Part shown: positions 1 through 8,018 of the stretch, piece after piece
Position numbering within the stretch: position 1 is the first letter of the stretch
Layout of the letters: the number at the start of each line of letters is the position of its first letter
DNA from: an uncultured Muribaculaceae bacterium
GTDB lineage: Bacteria > Bacteroidota > Bacteroidia > Bacteroidales > Muribaculaceae
Direction of reading: 5' to 3'
DNA length: 49,292 nucleotides
NCBI GenBank assembly: GCA_944321905.1
Contig: CALUNI010000005.1
Coordinates: forward strand, 1 to 49,292
Made by a program: the position numbers and the translations under genes
The notes under the pieces: generated by a model
Seen by the model: only the letters and a program-made list of their open reading frames with translations
What the model was told of the DNA's origin: nothing
The model's database searches: none

Positions 1-2110
1 AGTTAGAAAAAGTGTATGGCTGGTTGGGAATGCGTTGTCCGTAGGTCTCGCTTGCCTGCATCGAGTTTCCGGCTCGATAACGCTCGTCGTCCCGGGCGTT
101 GATATTGTTGAATGTGCCGCCAATACTTAGCCAACGGTCAAAACTGTAACGTGCCGACAGGTTGAACCCCTTAGTTTTCACCCGGCCATGGTTTTCGTAA
201 ATGCCATACGCCATTCCGCCTATGGCATCAAGGCCACGCTTGATATAGTCTTTGGTGTCACGATAGATCAAGCTGCCCTCTACATATAATCCATGCTTTC
301 CGAAATTCCTGCTATAGCTTAAATTGAGATTCACGTTGTCGCTGTTCTCGGGGCGCAAATCGGCTTTTCCCGCTTCAAGGTCCTCGTCGCCAAATAGCTC
401 GTCGTTGGTGGGCAGGCGGTAAGCCTTTTCATACGACAACTTGGCTTGCAGTCCGTTGACGATAAAATAAGTTCCGGCAGCTCCATATCCAAATGCGCTC
501 ACCGCTCGCGACTCGTTCACGTAATCGCCTACGCCGTCGGTACTATGCGACACCGGCCCTTGGTTGAATTGGTTGTAATATTTGCCAAATGCCGTCACGT
601 TCCATTGCTCGGTTGGCATTAAGCGGTATGAAATGCCCGTTACATTCTTGCGGGTAATTTTTGGTATGCTGAAGTCTGAAATTTTTGATCCGCCGTCAAC
701 CCTCGAACGAGTCGTGCGCTTAAAAGAGCTGAACACATGATTAAAAGTAACAGCATGAGCCGAGCCAATGCGGTAGTTGGCCGTAAATGTCGCATTCCAG
801 TTGGTATTTTTTGATTCGTTGTCTTGAAACGACTGCTCGCCGCGCGAACCCGTGTATTTGCGTTCACCAAGCCAATTGTATTTATATGCCGCCGTGTCGA
901 TGTTCTGCGTTAGATTATGGTTGTAATTGGCCGTGAGCAACACATCAAGACCTTTTACCATCAAGTCACGCTTGCTATATTCGAGCGATGGTACAAGTGA
1001 GTGTCCCTTTCTGTGCTTTTTGCCAAACACGATGTATTGGTAAACGCCGGTCTGTATATCCTTATAGAAATTGGAATAAGTGAACCCCATCATAAGCCTG
1101 TCGGCCCAAGGCTTTCCTGTAATGCCAATCTTGCCCATCAGTGCTTCGTTGTGAAACGTGTCGTTGAAGCGGCGCACATGGTAAATTTTTGTGCGATCGG
1201 TAGTCTCGGTGATTCCGTCATCACTAAATTCAGTTATATAATTGTCGATATGGTAGTCGTTGTCCGAGTAATTCTGAAATGCGTTGATTTCATACGTCAG
1301 CCCGCTGTCGAAGCTTTGTCCGAAATGGACATACGACTTGTGTGTGTTGAACGAGCCGTAAGAGTAAGATGCATCGACAAACCAATTGCGGCGTTGCTTG
1401 TTTGTGACAATGTTAATTACTCCGCCAAGCGCGTCGGTGCCAAAGCCTACAGGCACTACGCCTTTGTACACCTCTATGCGTTCGGCAAAATTCACAGGAA
1501 TATTGTTAAGGTCGAGAGCCTGCCCGGTGCCTTCTTGCGGAACGCCGTCGATGAATACTTTCACATGATTTCCACTGAAGCCGTCAAGCATCAGCTGCAT
1601 GTCGGAGCCAACGCCGCCGGTTTCCCGAATTTTCATTCCCGGCAGCTGCTTCAAAGCCTCGCTTATGTTTTTTGTCGTGTTCTTCATCTCGCGGGTATCT
1701 ATGGCTACGGCGTTATAAGCCGACCGTTGTACCCGTCTTACGCCCGATGCCTCCACTACGACTTCATCGAGTTGCTGCGACCGGGGCGATATTTTAATAT
1801 TCTGTTCCGTGTGCGTGTCATTGGGAAGAACCACTTTTTTCTCGGATGAGTCGAACCCGACGGCCGAAACCGTGAGCAGATATTCTCCGGCAGGAGCCTT
1901 GATGCGGTATTTGCCATCTTCATCGGTGGCGCAACCGTAATTTGTGCCTTTTAGGTAAACCGTTGCAAAATTTACAGCTTCATCCCCTTCGGACGAGGTA
2001 ACTTTTCCAGTTATAATTGAGTGTTCGCCTTTATGGTGGTGCCGGGCCACAATCGATATGGAAGTAAAAAATGATATGATAACTGTCAGCGCAAATGTGA
2101 TTATTCTCAT
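1..2110 (-). CDS. TonB-dependent outer-membrane receptor (3' end outside window)
   Basis: The reading frame is open from the ATG complementary to 2108-2110 to the window edge, giving about 703 residues without the end of the barrel. Residues 1-22 form a signal peptide, followed by a short His-rich stretch (RHHHKGEH). Residues ~30-100 are a carboxypeptidase-regulatory-like beta domain, as is common in Bacteroidota receptors. The plug follows at ~125-235, with FIDGVPQEG and the ending GVVPVGFGTDALGGVINIVT. The rest is aromatic-rich beta-barrel sequence with YSYG, DYIKRGL and YRLPTNDELFG segments. The family takes up large ligands (siderophores, cobalamin, glycans) using TonB energy. The ligand cannot be told; the His-rich N-terminus and the lack of a SusD partner in the visible part favour a metal or cofactor over a glycan, but this is weak inference. 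Confidence 0.93.
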   Translation of the reverse strand, partial: MRIITFALTVIISFFTSISIVARHHHKGEHSIITGKVTSSEGDEAVNFATVYLKGTNYGCATDEDGKYRIKAPAGEYLLTVSAVGFDSSEKKVVLPNDTHTEQNIKISPRSQQLDEVVVEASGVRRVQRSAYNAVAIDTREMKNTTKNISEALKQLPGMKIRETGGVGSDMQLMLDGFSGNHVKVFIDGVPQEGTGQALDLNNIPVNFAERIEVYKGVVPVGFGTDALGGVINIVTNKQRRNWFVDASYSYGSFNTHKSYVHFGQSFDSGLTYEINAFQNYSDNDYHIDNYITEFSDDGITETTDRTKIYHVRRFNDTFHNEALMGKIGITGKPWADRLMMGFTYSNFYKDIQTGVYQYIVFGKKHRKGHSLVPSLEYSKRDLMVKGLDVLLTANYNHNLTQNIDTAAYKYNWLGERKYTGSRGEQSFQDNESKNTNWNATFTANYRIGSAHAVTFNHVFSSFKRTTRSRVDGGSKISDFSIPKITRKNVTGISYRLMPTEQWNVTAFGKYYNQFNQGPVSHSTDGVGDYVNESRAVSAFGYGAAGTYFIVNGLQAKLSYEKAYRLPTNDELFGDEDLEAGKADLRPENSDNVNLNLSYSRNFGKHGLYVEGSLIYRDTKDYIKRGLDAIGGMAYGIYENHGRVKTKGFNLSARYSFDRWLSIGGTFNNINARDDERYRAGNSMQASETYGQRIPNQPYTFSN

Positions 2111-2136
2111 CTGAAATGTATTAAAATTTACCGATG

Positions 2137-2167
2137 CAAAGGTAGGCGGTCACGCCAGTCCCCACAA
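2137..2167 (-). promoter_or_regulatory. Bacteroidota-type promoter for the TonB receptor
   Basis: Read on the minus strand, the -7 box TACCTTTG (2137-2144) fits TAnnTTTG, with TTG (2165-2167) 20 bases upstream. The expected transcription start is ~25 bases ahead of the receptor ATG. No clear Fur-type palindrome was seen beside it. Confidence 0.6.
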
Positions 2168-2360
2168 TCGCCTTTTTGGGGTAAATTTTAGGTCGTGGGA
2201 CTATCACAATCACTATTAATAGGTACTATCTCGATTTGCATGGCTGCGACCGATAAATAAAATGGGAATAATCTTAATATGATTGACAGGGTGTTTATTT
2301 TTCCGTAAAAAGGATACAAACGCAGAGGATATGTTTACTTCATTGCCTTTCGCGCTAATG

Positions 2361-2368
2361 TATCTTTG
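2361..2368 (+). promoter_or_regulatory. -7 box for the acetyltransferase gene
   Basis: TATCTTTG matches TAnnTTTG exactly and lies 33 bases before the ATG at 2401. A -33 element at the ideal distance is not obvious (the nearest TTG, 2343-2345, is only 15 bases away). The rest of 2168-2360 is AT-rich and shows no gene. Confidence 0.5.
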
Positions 2369-2400
2369 CAGCACTAACAAATACATAAAACGCACAAGCG

Positions 2401-2979
2401 ATGAATGGCATTTTTGAAAAAGACCTTTCCGGCGCAATGGTTTCGCCGGATGATATCGGTTACGATCAACTAATCAGCACGATCTTCGACACTATGAAGA
2501 CGGCTGCGGAAATGAATGCGAAAGGGTGGCTTTCGTCCGAAGAGGTACGTGACTATCTGCGTCGCATCACGGGCAGGGAAATTGATCCAAGCACCACGCT
2601 GTTGCCTCCGTTCTATGTGGACTATGGCAGGAACATACGTATTGGTAAAGGATGTTGGATTCAACAGGGATGCACTTTCTTTGATCGTGGTGGAATAACT
2701 ATCGGCGATGGCGTATTCATTGCCCCTAAAGTAAACCTAATTACCATAAACCATGATCCGAATCCCGATAACCGCAGTGCGACTTATGGTCGCCCGATAG
2801 TGATAGAGGATAAAGTGTGGATAGGTATCAATGCCACTGTACTGCCCGGTGTACGCATCGGTTACGGCTCCATTGTCGGTGCCAACAGTGTGGTGACGCG
2901 CGATGTTCCGCCTATGACTGTGGTTGGTGGCAATCCGGCGAAATTCATCAAGAGAATAGAAATTAAAAAAGAAGCATAA
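2401..2979 (+). CDS. Hexapeptide-repeat (left-handed beta-helix) O-acetyltransferase
   Basis: A 192-residue protein of the maltose/galactoside O-acetyltransferase group. The N-terminal ~60 residues are helical (DQLISTIFDTMKTAAEMNAKG), replacing the usual Mac domain. From residue ~70 to the end are hexapeptide repeats of the [LIV]-G-x4 type: IRIGKGCWIQQGCTFFDRGG, ITIGDGVFIAPKVNLITINH with the catalytic-type histidine (NHDPNPDNR), then VIEDKVWIGINATVLPGV and GYGSIVGANSVVTRDVPP. These enzymes are cytoplasmic trimers that move acetyl from acetyl-CoA to a sugar or small acceptor; the acceptor here is unknown. The iron alcohol dehydrogenase follows after 16 bases, so the two are probably co-transcribed. 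Confidence 0.9.
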   Translation: MNGIFEKDLSGAMVSPDDIGYDQLISTIFDTMKTAAEMNAKGWLSSEEVRDYLRRITGREIDPSTTLLPPFYVDYGRNIRIGKGCWIQQGCTFFDRGGITIGDGVFIAPKVNLITINHDPNPDNRSATYGRPIVIEDKVWIGINATVLPGVRIGYGSIVGANSVVTRDVPPMTVVGGNPAKFIKRIEIKKEA

Positions 2980-2995
2980 TAATATAAAAAAGAGA

Positions 2996-4177
2996 ATGGA
3001 AACGAATCTTTCTTACGACATGTACGTCCCTACCCGTGTGATGTTCGGGGCAGGGATGCTGAACAAGCTGAGTGAACAACCGATGCCGGGCAAACGCGCC
3101 CTCATTATTATCTCTAACGGGAAATCGACTCGCGCCAACGGCTATCTTTCGCGCACAGAAGAACAGCTGCACAAGGCTGGCGTGGAGACAGTGGTGTTTG
3201 ACGGAGTGATGCCGAATCCTACCGTTGGCAATGTCAATGCCGGAGCGAAAGTAGCCCGTGAGAATGGCTGCGACTTCCTTGTAGCACTGGGAGGCGGTAG
3301 CGTGATGGACTGCTCGAAAGCCATCGCCGTAATGGCAACCAATGAAGGCGAATTGTGGGACTATGTGCCCATCGGCTCCGGCAAGGGACATCCGATTTCT
3401 GTCAATCCGCTGCCCATCGTCGCCATCACCACCACGGCAGGCACAGGTTCCGAGACAGACAGTTCGGGAGTCATTACCAAAGAGGACACCTTCGAGAAAG
3501 CGTTTGTGGGCGATGCATCTCTGTTCCCCGTCCTCTCTATCGTGGACCCGGAACTGATGGCAAGCGTACCTCCGACATTTACGGCCTATCAAGGTTTTGA
3601 TGCCTTGTTCCACGGCACGGAAGGTTACATCGCTCGTGGCGCAAACCTAATGAGTGACATGTATGCCTTGACCGCCATCGAGAATCTCGCCAAGTATCTG
3701 CCCCGAGCCGTGAAGGACGGCAAGGATATGGAAGCACGCACCCATGTGGCATGGGGCAATACCTTGTCGGGTGTGGTGATGTGCCTCACGCTCATAACCA
3801 GCGAACACGCACTTGAACACGCCCTCTCCGCCTACCATCCGGCATTGCCCCACGGTGCAGGCTTGATTATGGTCAGCAAGGCATATTACAAATACTTCAT
3901 CGAGCATCACGCCTGCGACGACCGTTTCATTCGCATGGCTCAGGCGATGGGAATGCCGGAGGCAACGAAGCCCGAAGACTTCCTTACCGCCCTCACCCGC
4001 TTGCAGGAGGCTTGTGGCGTGGCCGACCTAAAGATGTCGGACTACGGCATCACGCCCGACGAGTTTGAGACGCTGATGCGCAACGCTCGCGAAGTGATGG
4101 GCGTAATGTTTACCAGCGACCGCGTGCAGATGACAGACGAGGATATTGTAAACATATATAGGGAATCGTATAAATAA
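2996..4177 (+). CDS. Iron-containing alcohol dehydrogenase (butanol-dehydrogenase-like)
   Basis: A 393-residue member of the Fe-ADH family, NAD(P)-dependent enzymes that interconvert alcohols and aldehydes or ketones. The N-terminal Rossmann half (to ~185) has GAGMLNKL, GGGSVMDCSKAIA for the cofactor diphosphate, and TTAGTGSETDSSGVI. The helical half carries the metal site: Asp and His of FDALFHGTEGY and the two histidines of HALSAYHPALPHGAG, the D-H-H-H set of FucO-like enzymes. It is full length for the family. Codon use is richer in C-ending codons (GCC, CTC, ATC) than in genes after 8.5 kb. It follows the acetyltransferase in one unit and is followed by a hairpin. The substrate is not evident; aldehyde detoxification is a guess from the neighbours. 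Confidence 0.93.
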   Translation: METNLSYDMYVPTRVMFGAGMLNKLSEQPMPGKRALIIISNGKSTRANGYLSRTEEQLHKAGVETVVFDGVMPNPTVGNVNAGAKVARENGCDFLVALGGGSVMDCSKAIAVMATNEGELWDYVPIGSGKGHPISVNPLPIVAITTTAGTGSETDSSGVITKEDTFEKAFVGDASLFPVLSIVDPELMASVPPTFTAYQGFDALFHGTEGYIARGANLMSDMYALTAIENLAKYLPRAVKDGKDMEARTHVAWGNTLSGVVMCLTLITSEHALEHALSAYHPALPHGAGLIMVSKAYYKYFIEHHACDDRFIRMAQAMGMPEATKPEDFLTALTRLQEACGVADLKMSDYGITPDEFETLMRNAREVMGVMFTSDRVQMTDEDIVNIYRESYK

Positions 4178-4202
4178 CATATTCTTTGTCAAAAAAAACT
4201 TT

Positions 4203-4241
4203 AGAGACAGTGTTTGTCGGTTCTTGACGAATACTGTCTCT
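4203..4241 (+). terminator. Hairpin after the alcohol dehydrogenase
   Basis: AGAGACAGT (4203-4211) pairs perfectly with ACTGTCTCT (4233-4241), with TGTC/GAC adding an inner stem. It is preceded by a run of A and followed by TTTAAAA, which fits a weak bidirectional rho-independent terminator or attenuator ahead of the gene at 4258. Confidence 0.6.
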
Positions 4242-4257
4242 TTAAAAGTAATAAGTT

Positions 4258-4725
4258 ATGAAAGAATCGTTGCTAATTCTGTCGCTGTTTCTGTTGTCTG
4301 CTTTTGCAGTGGTAGCCCAGACTCAGCACGAAATGTCAAACAATTCCAATAGGACTAATATGGAAAACAAAACAATCAGACTGACTATCGAAGGCGGCAA
4401 GGCTTTCACTGCTACTTTGGTGGATAATTCGTCCACGCAGGCATTGGTGGAATATCTTGCCAAAGGGAACATAACCGTGAAAATGGAAGATTATGCCAAC
4501 ATGGAGAAAGTCGGCTCGCTCGGCATCCGTCTCCCTCGTAATGATAAGCAGACCACAACCCGGCCGGGCGACATCATCCTTTACCAAGGGCATAACCTTG
4601 TCATATATTACGACACAAATTCATGGAACTTTACTCGCTTGGGAAAAATAGACAGTGTCTCGCAAGCCGACTTGAAGGATGCATTGGGCAAAGGTGATGT
4701 AACTGTCACACTCTCATTGGATTGA
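4258..4725 (+). CDS. Secreted cyclophilin-like-fold protein
   Basis: 155 residues. Residues 1-20 are a signal peptide (LLILSLFLLSAFAVVAQ). A low-complexity linker (NNSNRTNMENK) leads to a ~110-residue all-beta domain resembling the cyclophilin-like fold family (Cyclophil_like2 type): TIRLTIEGGKAFTATLVDNS, the helix STQALVEYLAKG, then GSLGIRLPR, PGDIILYQGHNLVIYYD and WNFTRLGKI. The family usually occurs beside flavodoxins, alcohol dehydrogenases and CMD proteins, as here. It lacks the full set of residues expected of a classical peptidyl-prolyl isomerase, so isomerase activity is not claimed. The molecular role of the family is not known to me. Confidence 0.78.
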   Translation: MKESLLILSLFLLSAFAVVAQTQHEMSNNSNRTNMENKTIRLTIEGGKAFTATLVDNSSTQALVEYLAKGNITVKMEDYANMEKVGSLGIRLPRNDKQTTTRPGDIILYQGHNLVIYYDTNSWNFTRLGKIDSVSQADLKDALGKGDVTVTLSLD

Positions 4726-4764
4726 TTAGGAAACTTGTCAGTCTTGTCGATTTATGCAATATTG

Positions 4765-5009
4765 ATAATACAGGATGCGTCTCGGCAATGCAAGAACAAA
4801 TCGAGCTTTGTTTTTGCATTGCACTCGGCTTTCGCTATATTTTGATAATATAGGATGCGCCTCGGCAATGACAAAAACAAATCGAGCTTTGTTTTTTTGC
4901 ATTGCACTCGGCTTTCGCTATATTTTGATAATATAGGATGCGCCTCGGCAATGACAAAAACAAATCGAGCTTTGTTTTTTTGCATTGCACTCGGCTTTCG
5001 CTATATTTG
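4765..5009 (+). repeat. Three tandem 80-83-bp box-hairpin-promoter repeats
   Basis: Three head-to-tail units: 4765-4844, 4845-4927 and 4928-5009. Units 2 and 3 are almost identical; unit 1 differs at a few bases. Each unit starts with ATAATAyAGGATGCGyCTCGGCA, continues with an inverted repeat (CAAAAACAAA / TTTGTTTTTG around TCGAGC), then GCATTGCACTCGGCTTTCGC and a -7-like box. Units 1 and 2 end in TATATTTTG (one T too many for TAnnTTTG); only the last ends in TATATTTG. Short open frames cross the repeat on both strands but carry no independent sign of being genes. The same box recurs at 8379-8396 and 8455-8472 before another gene. Confidence 0.9.
4979..5009 (+). promoter_or_regulatory. Promoter of the GNAT gene, in the last repeat unit
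   Basis: TTTG (4979-4982), exactly 19 bases, then TATATTTG (5002-5009): a full match to the Bacteroidota housekeeping promoter. Transcription would start at ~5015 and the ATG is at 5030. The -33 element coincides with the 3' arm of the repeat hairpin. Confidence 0.75.
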
Positions 5010-5029
5010 CACGAATTTTAGAGTAAAGA

Positions 5030-5479
5030 ATGGTGACAAACATTATTGATATTGAGAAAAGTCAACGAAGCCAGGTGCTAATCGACAAGCTTCTGGAAAT
5101 ATGGAAAGCATCTGTTCGGGCAAGCCATCATTTCTTGACCGAAACTGACATTGCCAGGTTGACTCCGCAAGCCGAAGGAGCATTGCGGTACATTGAAACT
5201 TTATGGGTAATGGAAGACGGCAACTGCCCCGTTGGATTTATGGGTGTGCAAGAACGCAAGATTGAGATGCTGTTTCTCCATCCCGACTATTTTCGCAAGG
5301 GATTGGGGAAGATGCTTGTGGGACGTGCGTTCCGTGATTTGGACGTAGAATATGTAGATGTCAATGAACAGAATTCCAATGCCAAGGAGTTTTACGAGCG
5401 TATGGGGTTCAAGACCTTTAAGCGCAACGAATGCGACAGCGAGGGCAATCCTTTCCCTATCTTAGAGATGAGAAGATAG
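5030..5479 (+). CDS. GNAT-family N-acetyltransferase
   Basis: 149 residues, a single GNAT domain. The acetyl-CoA pyrophosphate loop is LHPDYFRKGLGKMLVGRA (residues ~85-102), matching R/Q-x-x-G-x-G/A with a conserved-type spacing. The C-terminal strand and helix VDVNEQNSNAKEFYERMGFK are also typical. The N-terminal DKLLEIWKASVRASHHFLTE resembles E. coli YjaB-like members. The enzyme should acetylate an amine on a small molecule or protein in the cytoplasm; the target is unknown. It is monocistronic as far as can be seen, with its own promoter in the tandem repeat just upstream and a 147-base gap after it. Confidence 0.9.
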   Translation: MVTNIIDIEKSQRSQVLIDKLLEIWKASVRASHHFLTETDIARLTPQAEGALRYIETLWVMEDGNCPVGFMGVQERKIEMLFLHPDYFRKGLGKMLVGRAFRDLDVEYVDVNEQNSNAKEFYERMGFKTFKRNECDSEGNPFPILEMRR

Positions 5480-5626
5480 CTTTTCCATAATCCGTTGTTG
5501 TTTTGATGATGTCGCCAAAATAGTTGTGCGACATGTATTGTTTGTTGGTGCAATGCTGCTTAAGTTTCGATGCTATATTGGCTTTAAAATTGGTGCTTTT
5601 GCAAGTATTAAACTATAAGGGAGATA

Positions 5627-6049
5627 ATGGGCATGTGGAAATATTATGCTCTGTTATCGGCATTTTTTGCCGCGCTTACCGCCATCTTTGCCAAAGTGGG
5701 AGTCAAGGATGTCAATTCAGATCTGGCAACCGCCATACGTACCACTTTGGTTCTTTGCATTACATGGGGCATCGTGTTGTTTGGCTCGCATGTGGGTGAG
5801 ATAAAAGAGATTCCGCGCCATTCTTGGCTGTTCCTTTTATTGAGCGGTGCGGCAACGGGCCTGTCATGGCTGTTTTATTTCAAGGCATTGCAGACGGGTG
5901 ACGTGTCTCGTGTGGCTCCGATTGACAAGTTGAGCGTTGTTATCACCATCTGTCTGTCGTTCCTGTTTTTGAAAGAAGCAGTCAGCTTGCGTGTGGTGAT
6001 AGGTGCGTTGTTGATTACGGCAGGCAGCATCGTGATGATAATAAAATAA
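5627..6049 (+). CDS. Single-domain EamA/DMT-family membrane transporter
   Basis: 140 residues with about five hydrophobic helices. The first starts at once (YYALLSAFFAALTAIFAKVG), and the family ending FLFLKEAVSLRVVIGALLITAGSIVMI is present. It equals one EamA repeat; most relatives have two repeats (~300 residues), so this one should work as a dimer like small multidrug-resistance-type proteins. Substrate unknown. The start at 5627 follows AAGGGAG at good spacing; an in-frame ATG at 5633 is an alternative. The 147-base gap upstream holds only a short stem (ATGTCGC 5509-5515 with GCGACAT 5528-5534) and no convincing promoter. Confidence 0.88.
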   Translation: MGMWKYYALLSAFFAALTAIFAKVGVKDVNSDLATAIRTTLVLCITWGIVLFGSHVGEIKEIPRHSWLFLLLSGAATGLSWLFYFKALQTGDVSRVAPIDKLSVVITICLSFLFLKEAVSLRVVIGALLITAGSIVMIIK

Positions 6050-6132
6050 TATGCGGTATAAAACTGGCGAATAATCAGTAAATCAGTTACAAACGTCTGT
6101 AAACGAGTTACATGTTTTCCCCTCAATGCATC

Positions 6133-6140
6133 TATCTTTG
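6133..6140 (+). promoter_or_regulatory. -7 box that rules out the upstream start of the flavodoxin gene
   Basis: TATCTTTG fits TAnnTTTG, with transcription expected at ~6147. The in-frame ATG at 6126 lies upstream of this box, so it is unlikely to be in the transcript. This supports the GTG at 6165, preceded by AAGGGA. Confidence 0.55.
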
Positions 6141-6164
6141 CATTGTACAAAAACAAGGGATAAG

Positions 6165-6818
6165 GTGGAACGACGTGAATTCTTGAAAAAGTCTGCACTG
6201 GCGGCCTTGTGTACGGTTGTTGCCGGTGCAGGGTTGGCACACGCTTTCGACCATATTAGTAATAACAAATTAAATACGGCCAAGATGAAGATAGTGGTAT
6301 TGACGGGCAGTCCCCGTAAAAATGGCAATTCTGCTTATTTGGCGGAGCAGTTCATTAAAGGAGCAGAAGAAAGGGGACACGAGGTGTTTCGTTTCGATTG
6401 TGCATTCAAGCAGGTGGAGCTGTGTCGCGCCTGCAACCGTTGCGGCATGGACGGGCCTTGTATTTTCAACGACGACTTTCAGGAACTCCGTCCGCACTTG
6501 ATAGATGCGGATATGGTGGTATTTGCCACGCCGATGTATTACTTCGGCATTTCGGCGCAGATGAAACGTGTGATAGATCGTTTTTATGCCATAAACGGGC
6601 AGATAAAGGGCGCACGGAAGAAAGCCGCTTTTCTAATGACTTATGCCGATACCGCTAAGAAAGAAGCGGAACCGATGCTGGTGCATTACCATACGCTGAT
6701 GGATTATCTCGGTTGGACAAGCGTGGGCGAAGTGGTGGCTTCGGGCGTATGGACGGCGGGCAGCGTCAGGAATACGGATTATCCGCAGCAAGCCTACCAG
6801 TTGGGCAAGAACTTATAA
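6165..6818 (+). CDS. Tat-signal flavodoxin / NADPH-dependent FMN reductase family protein
   Basis: 217 residues from the GTG at 6165. The start gives an N-terminus of MERREFLKKSALAALC, a twin-arginine signal (RREFLKK, hydrophobic stretch, Ala-rich end), so export of a folded flavoprotein is likely. The flavin fold starts at residue ~41 with KIVVLTGSPRKNGNSAYLAE, the phosphate loop for FMN. Cysteines in CRACNRCGMDGPC match the iron-sulfur-flavoprotein/NADPH-reductase group that often carries this Cys-rich loop. TPMYYFGISAQMKRVIDRF is the second family motif. It probably reduces quinones or other small electrophiles. The CMD-monooxygenase gene follows after 19 bases, so the two likely form an operon. 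Confidence 0.88.
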   Translation: MERREFLKKSALAALCTVVAGAGLAHAFDHISNNKLNTAKMKIVVLTGSPRKNGNSAYLAEQFIKGAEERGHEVFRFDCAFKQVELCRACNRCGMDGPCIFNDDFQELRPHLIDADMVVFATPMYYFGISAQMKRVIDRFYAINGQIKGARKKAAFLMTYADTAKKEAEPMLVHYHTLMDYLGWTSVGEVVASGVWTAGSVRNTDYPQQAYQLGKNL

Positions 6819-6837
6819 TCATTTATCAGTGAGCGAG

Positions 6838-7986
6838 ATGAAAAAAGTAATAGGAATCATCGCCCTCGTGTTGGCAGGAAGCCTGTCAGCGACGGCACAA
6901 ACGACAGATAATATGGATAGAACCGAAGCGTGCAAGCAGAATTATCACATCCTGTTCGGTGGTGAGGCACTTACCGGGCAGGGTACGGACCCGGAAATGA
7001 TGGACATCCTCCAGAAGTTTATTTTCGGCGAGGTATTTCAAACAGGCAAATTGACGCTGAAGCAACGCGAGATGATTACCTGTATCACCCTTGCCACGAT
7101 GCAGACGCTCCCACAACTGAAAGCCCACGCAGAGGCGGCACTTAATGTTGGTGTCGCGCCCGAAGAATTGCGCGAGGTGGTATATCTCACCGCTTCGTTT
7201 ATTGGTTTCCCCAAGATGTTGAATGCAATGACCGTTGTGAATGAGGTGTTCAAGGAGCGTGGCATAAGCCTGCCGTTGGAAAAGCAAGGCGTGGTGACTG
7301 AGGAAACACGCCACGACACAGGCAAGGCTATTCAAGACAAGCTTTATCCCGGCGGCATCGCATCGGTAATGGAAGGTTTGCCCGGCGGCATGGGTAAGGA
7401 TGTGGAGTCGTTCCTTACAGATTATTTTTTCGGGGAGATATACAGCCGTGGCGCACTCGATTTGCAGACGCGAGAGTTGCTTGGCTACTGCGTATTGGCC
7501 ACTTTGGAAGCCGAAAGCCAACTTCATTCGCACTATCACGGTAACATCAACGTGGGCAATACGCCGGAGATGTTGACTGCTGCCGTCATCCAGTGCCTGC
7601 CTTACATCGGCTTCCCCGCCGCCATCAAGGCGTTGCACATTATCAAGCAAGAATATGACAAGCCGGTTTCTGCCGCAAATAACTTGGTGCGCATGTCAAA
7701 GATTACCGTTGACCCGGCTCGGTTGGAAGCCTACAACGCTTTCTTGAAAGAGGAAATCGAAGCCTCGATGCGGTTGGAACCGGGCGTGCTGGTACTCTAT
7801 GCCACCGCCGAAAAGGATGCGCCGCACAAAGTGACCATCCTTGAAATTTATGCCGACCGTGCCGCCTACGAAAGGCATCTGCAAACGCCGCACTTCCAAA
7901 AGTACAAACAAGGTACGCTCTCTATGGTGAAGGAACTGGAACTGGTGGACGTGAAGCCGCTGATACCGGGACTGAAAATCAAGTGA
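6838..7986 (+). CDS. Exported carboxymuconolactone-decarboxylase/monooxygenase fusion protein
   Basis: 382 residues from ATG 6838, which begins a clean signal peptide (MKKVIGIIALVLAGSLSATAQ); a GTG at 6829 is in frame but lacks a ribosome site. Two carboxymuconolactone-decarboxylase-like repeats follow: residues ~35-140 (LTLKQREMITCITLATMQ, GVAPEELREVVYLTASFIGF) and ~165-280 (LDLQTRELLGYCVLATLEAE, NTPEMLTAAVIQCLPYIGFP). Residues ~285-382 are an antibiotic-biosynthesis-monooxygenase-like ferredoxin fold (ITVDPARLEAYNAFLKEEIE, RAAYERHLQTPHFQKY). Neither CMD repeat has the CxxC of AhpD peroxidases, so a thiol-peroxidase role is not supported. Periplasmic processing of quinone-like or aromatic compounds together with the flavodoxin is plausible but unproven. 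Confidence 0.88.
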   Translation: MKKVIGIIALVLAGSLSATAQTTDNMDRTEACKQNYHILFGGEALTGQGTDPEMMDILQKFIFGEVFQTGKLTLKQREMITCITLATMQTLPQLKAHAEAALNVGVAPEELREVVYLTASFIGFPKMLNAMTVVNEVFKERGISLPLEKQGVVTEETRHDTGKAIQDKLYPGGIASVMEGLPGGMGKDVESFLTDYFFGEIYSRGALDLQTRELLGYCVLATLEAESQLHSHYHGNINVGNTPEMLTAAVIQCLPYIGFPAAIKALHIIKQEYDKPVSAANNLVRMSKITVDPARLEAYNAFLKEEIEASMRLEPGVLVLYATAEKDAPHKVTILEIYADRAAYERHLQTPHFQKYKQGTLSMVKELELVDVKPLIPGLKIK

Positions 7987-8018
7987 CATCTGAGCGTGTC
8001 ATTGCCGGGCGCAATAAA

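Noticed and set aside
1001..1849. Plus-strand open frame of 282 codons opposite the TonB receptor
   Set aside because: The minus strand translates into a coherent plug and barrel; the plus frame has no family features.
4752..4985. Short minus-strand frame across the tandem repeat
   Set aside because: It translates the repeat units themselves (repeated KTKLDLFL) and arises from the repeat length; no sign of selection as a protein.
4765..5009. CRISPR array
   Set aside because: The units are ~82 bases, contiguous and without distinct spacers; no cas genes.
5524..5799. Plus-strand frame of 91 codons
   Set aside because: Overlaps the EamA gene in another frame, whose product is a clear membrane protein.
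6126..6164. ATG 6126 as the start of the flavodoxin gene
   Set aside because: It lies upstream of the -7 box at 6133-6140 and would hide the Tat signal behind 13 extra residues.
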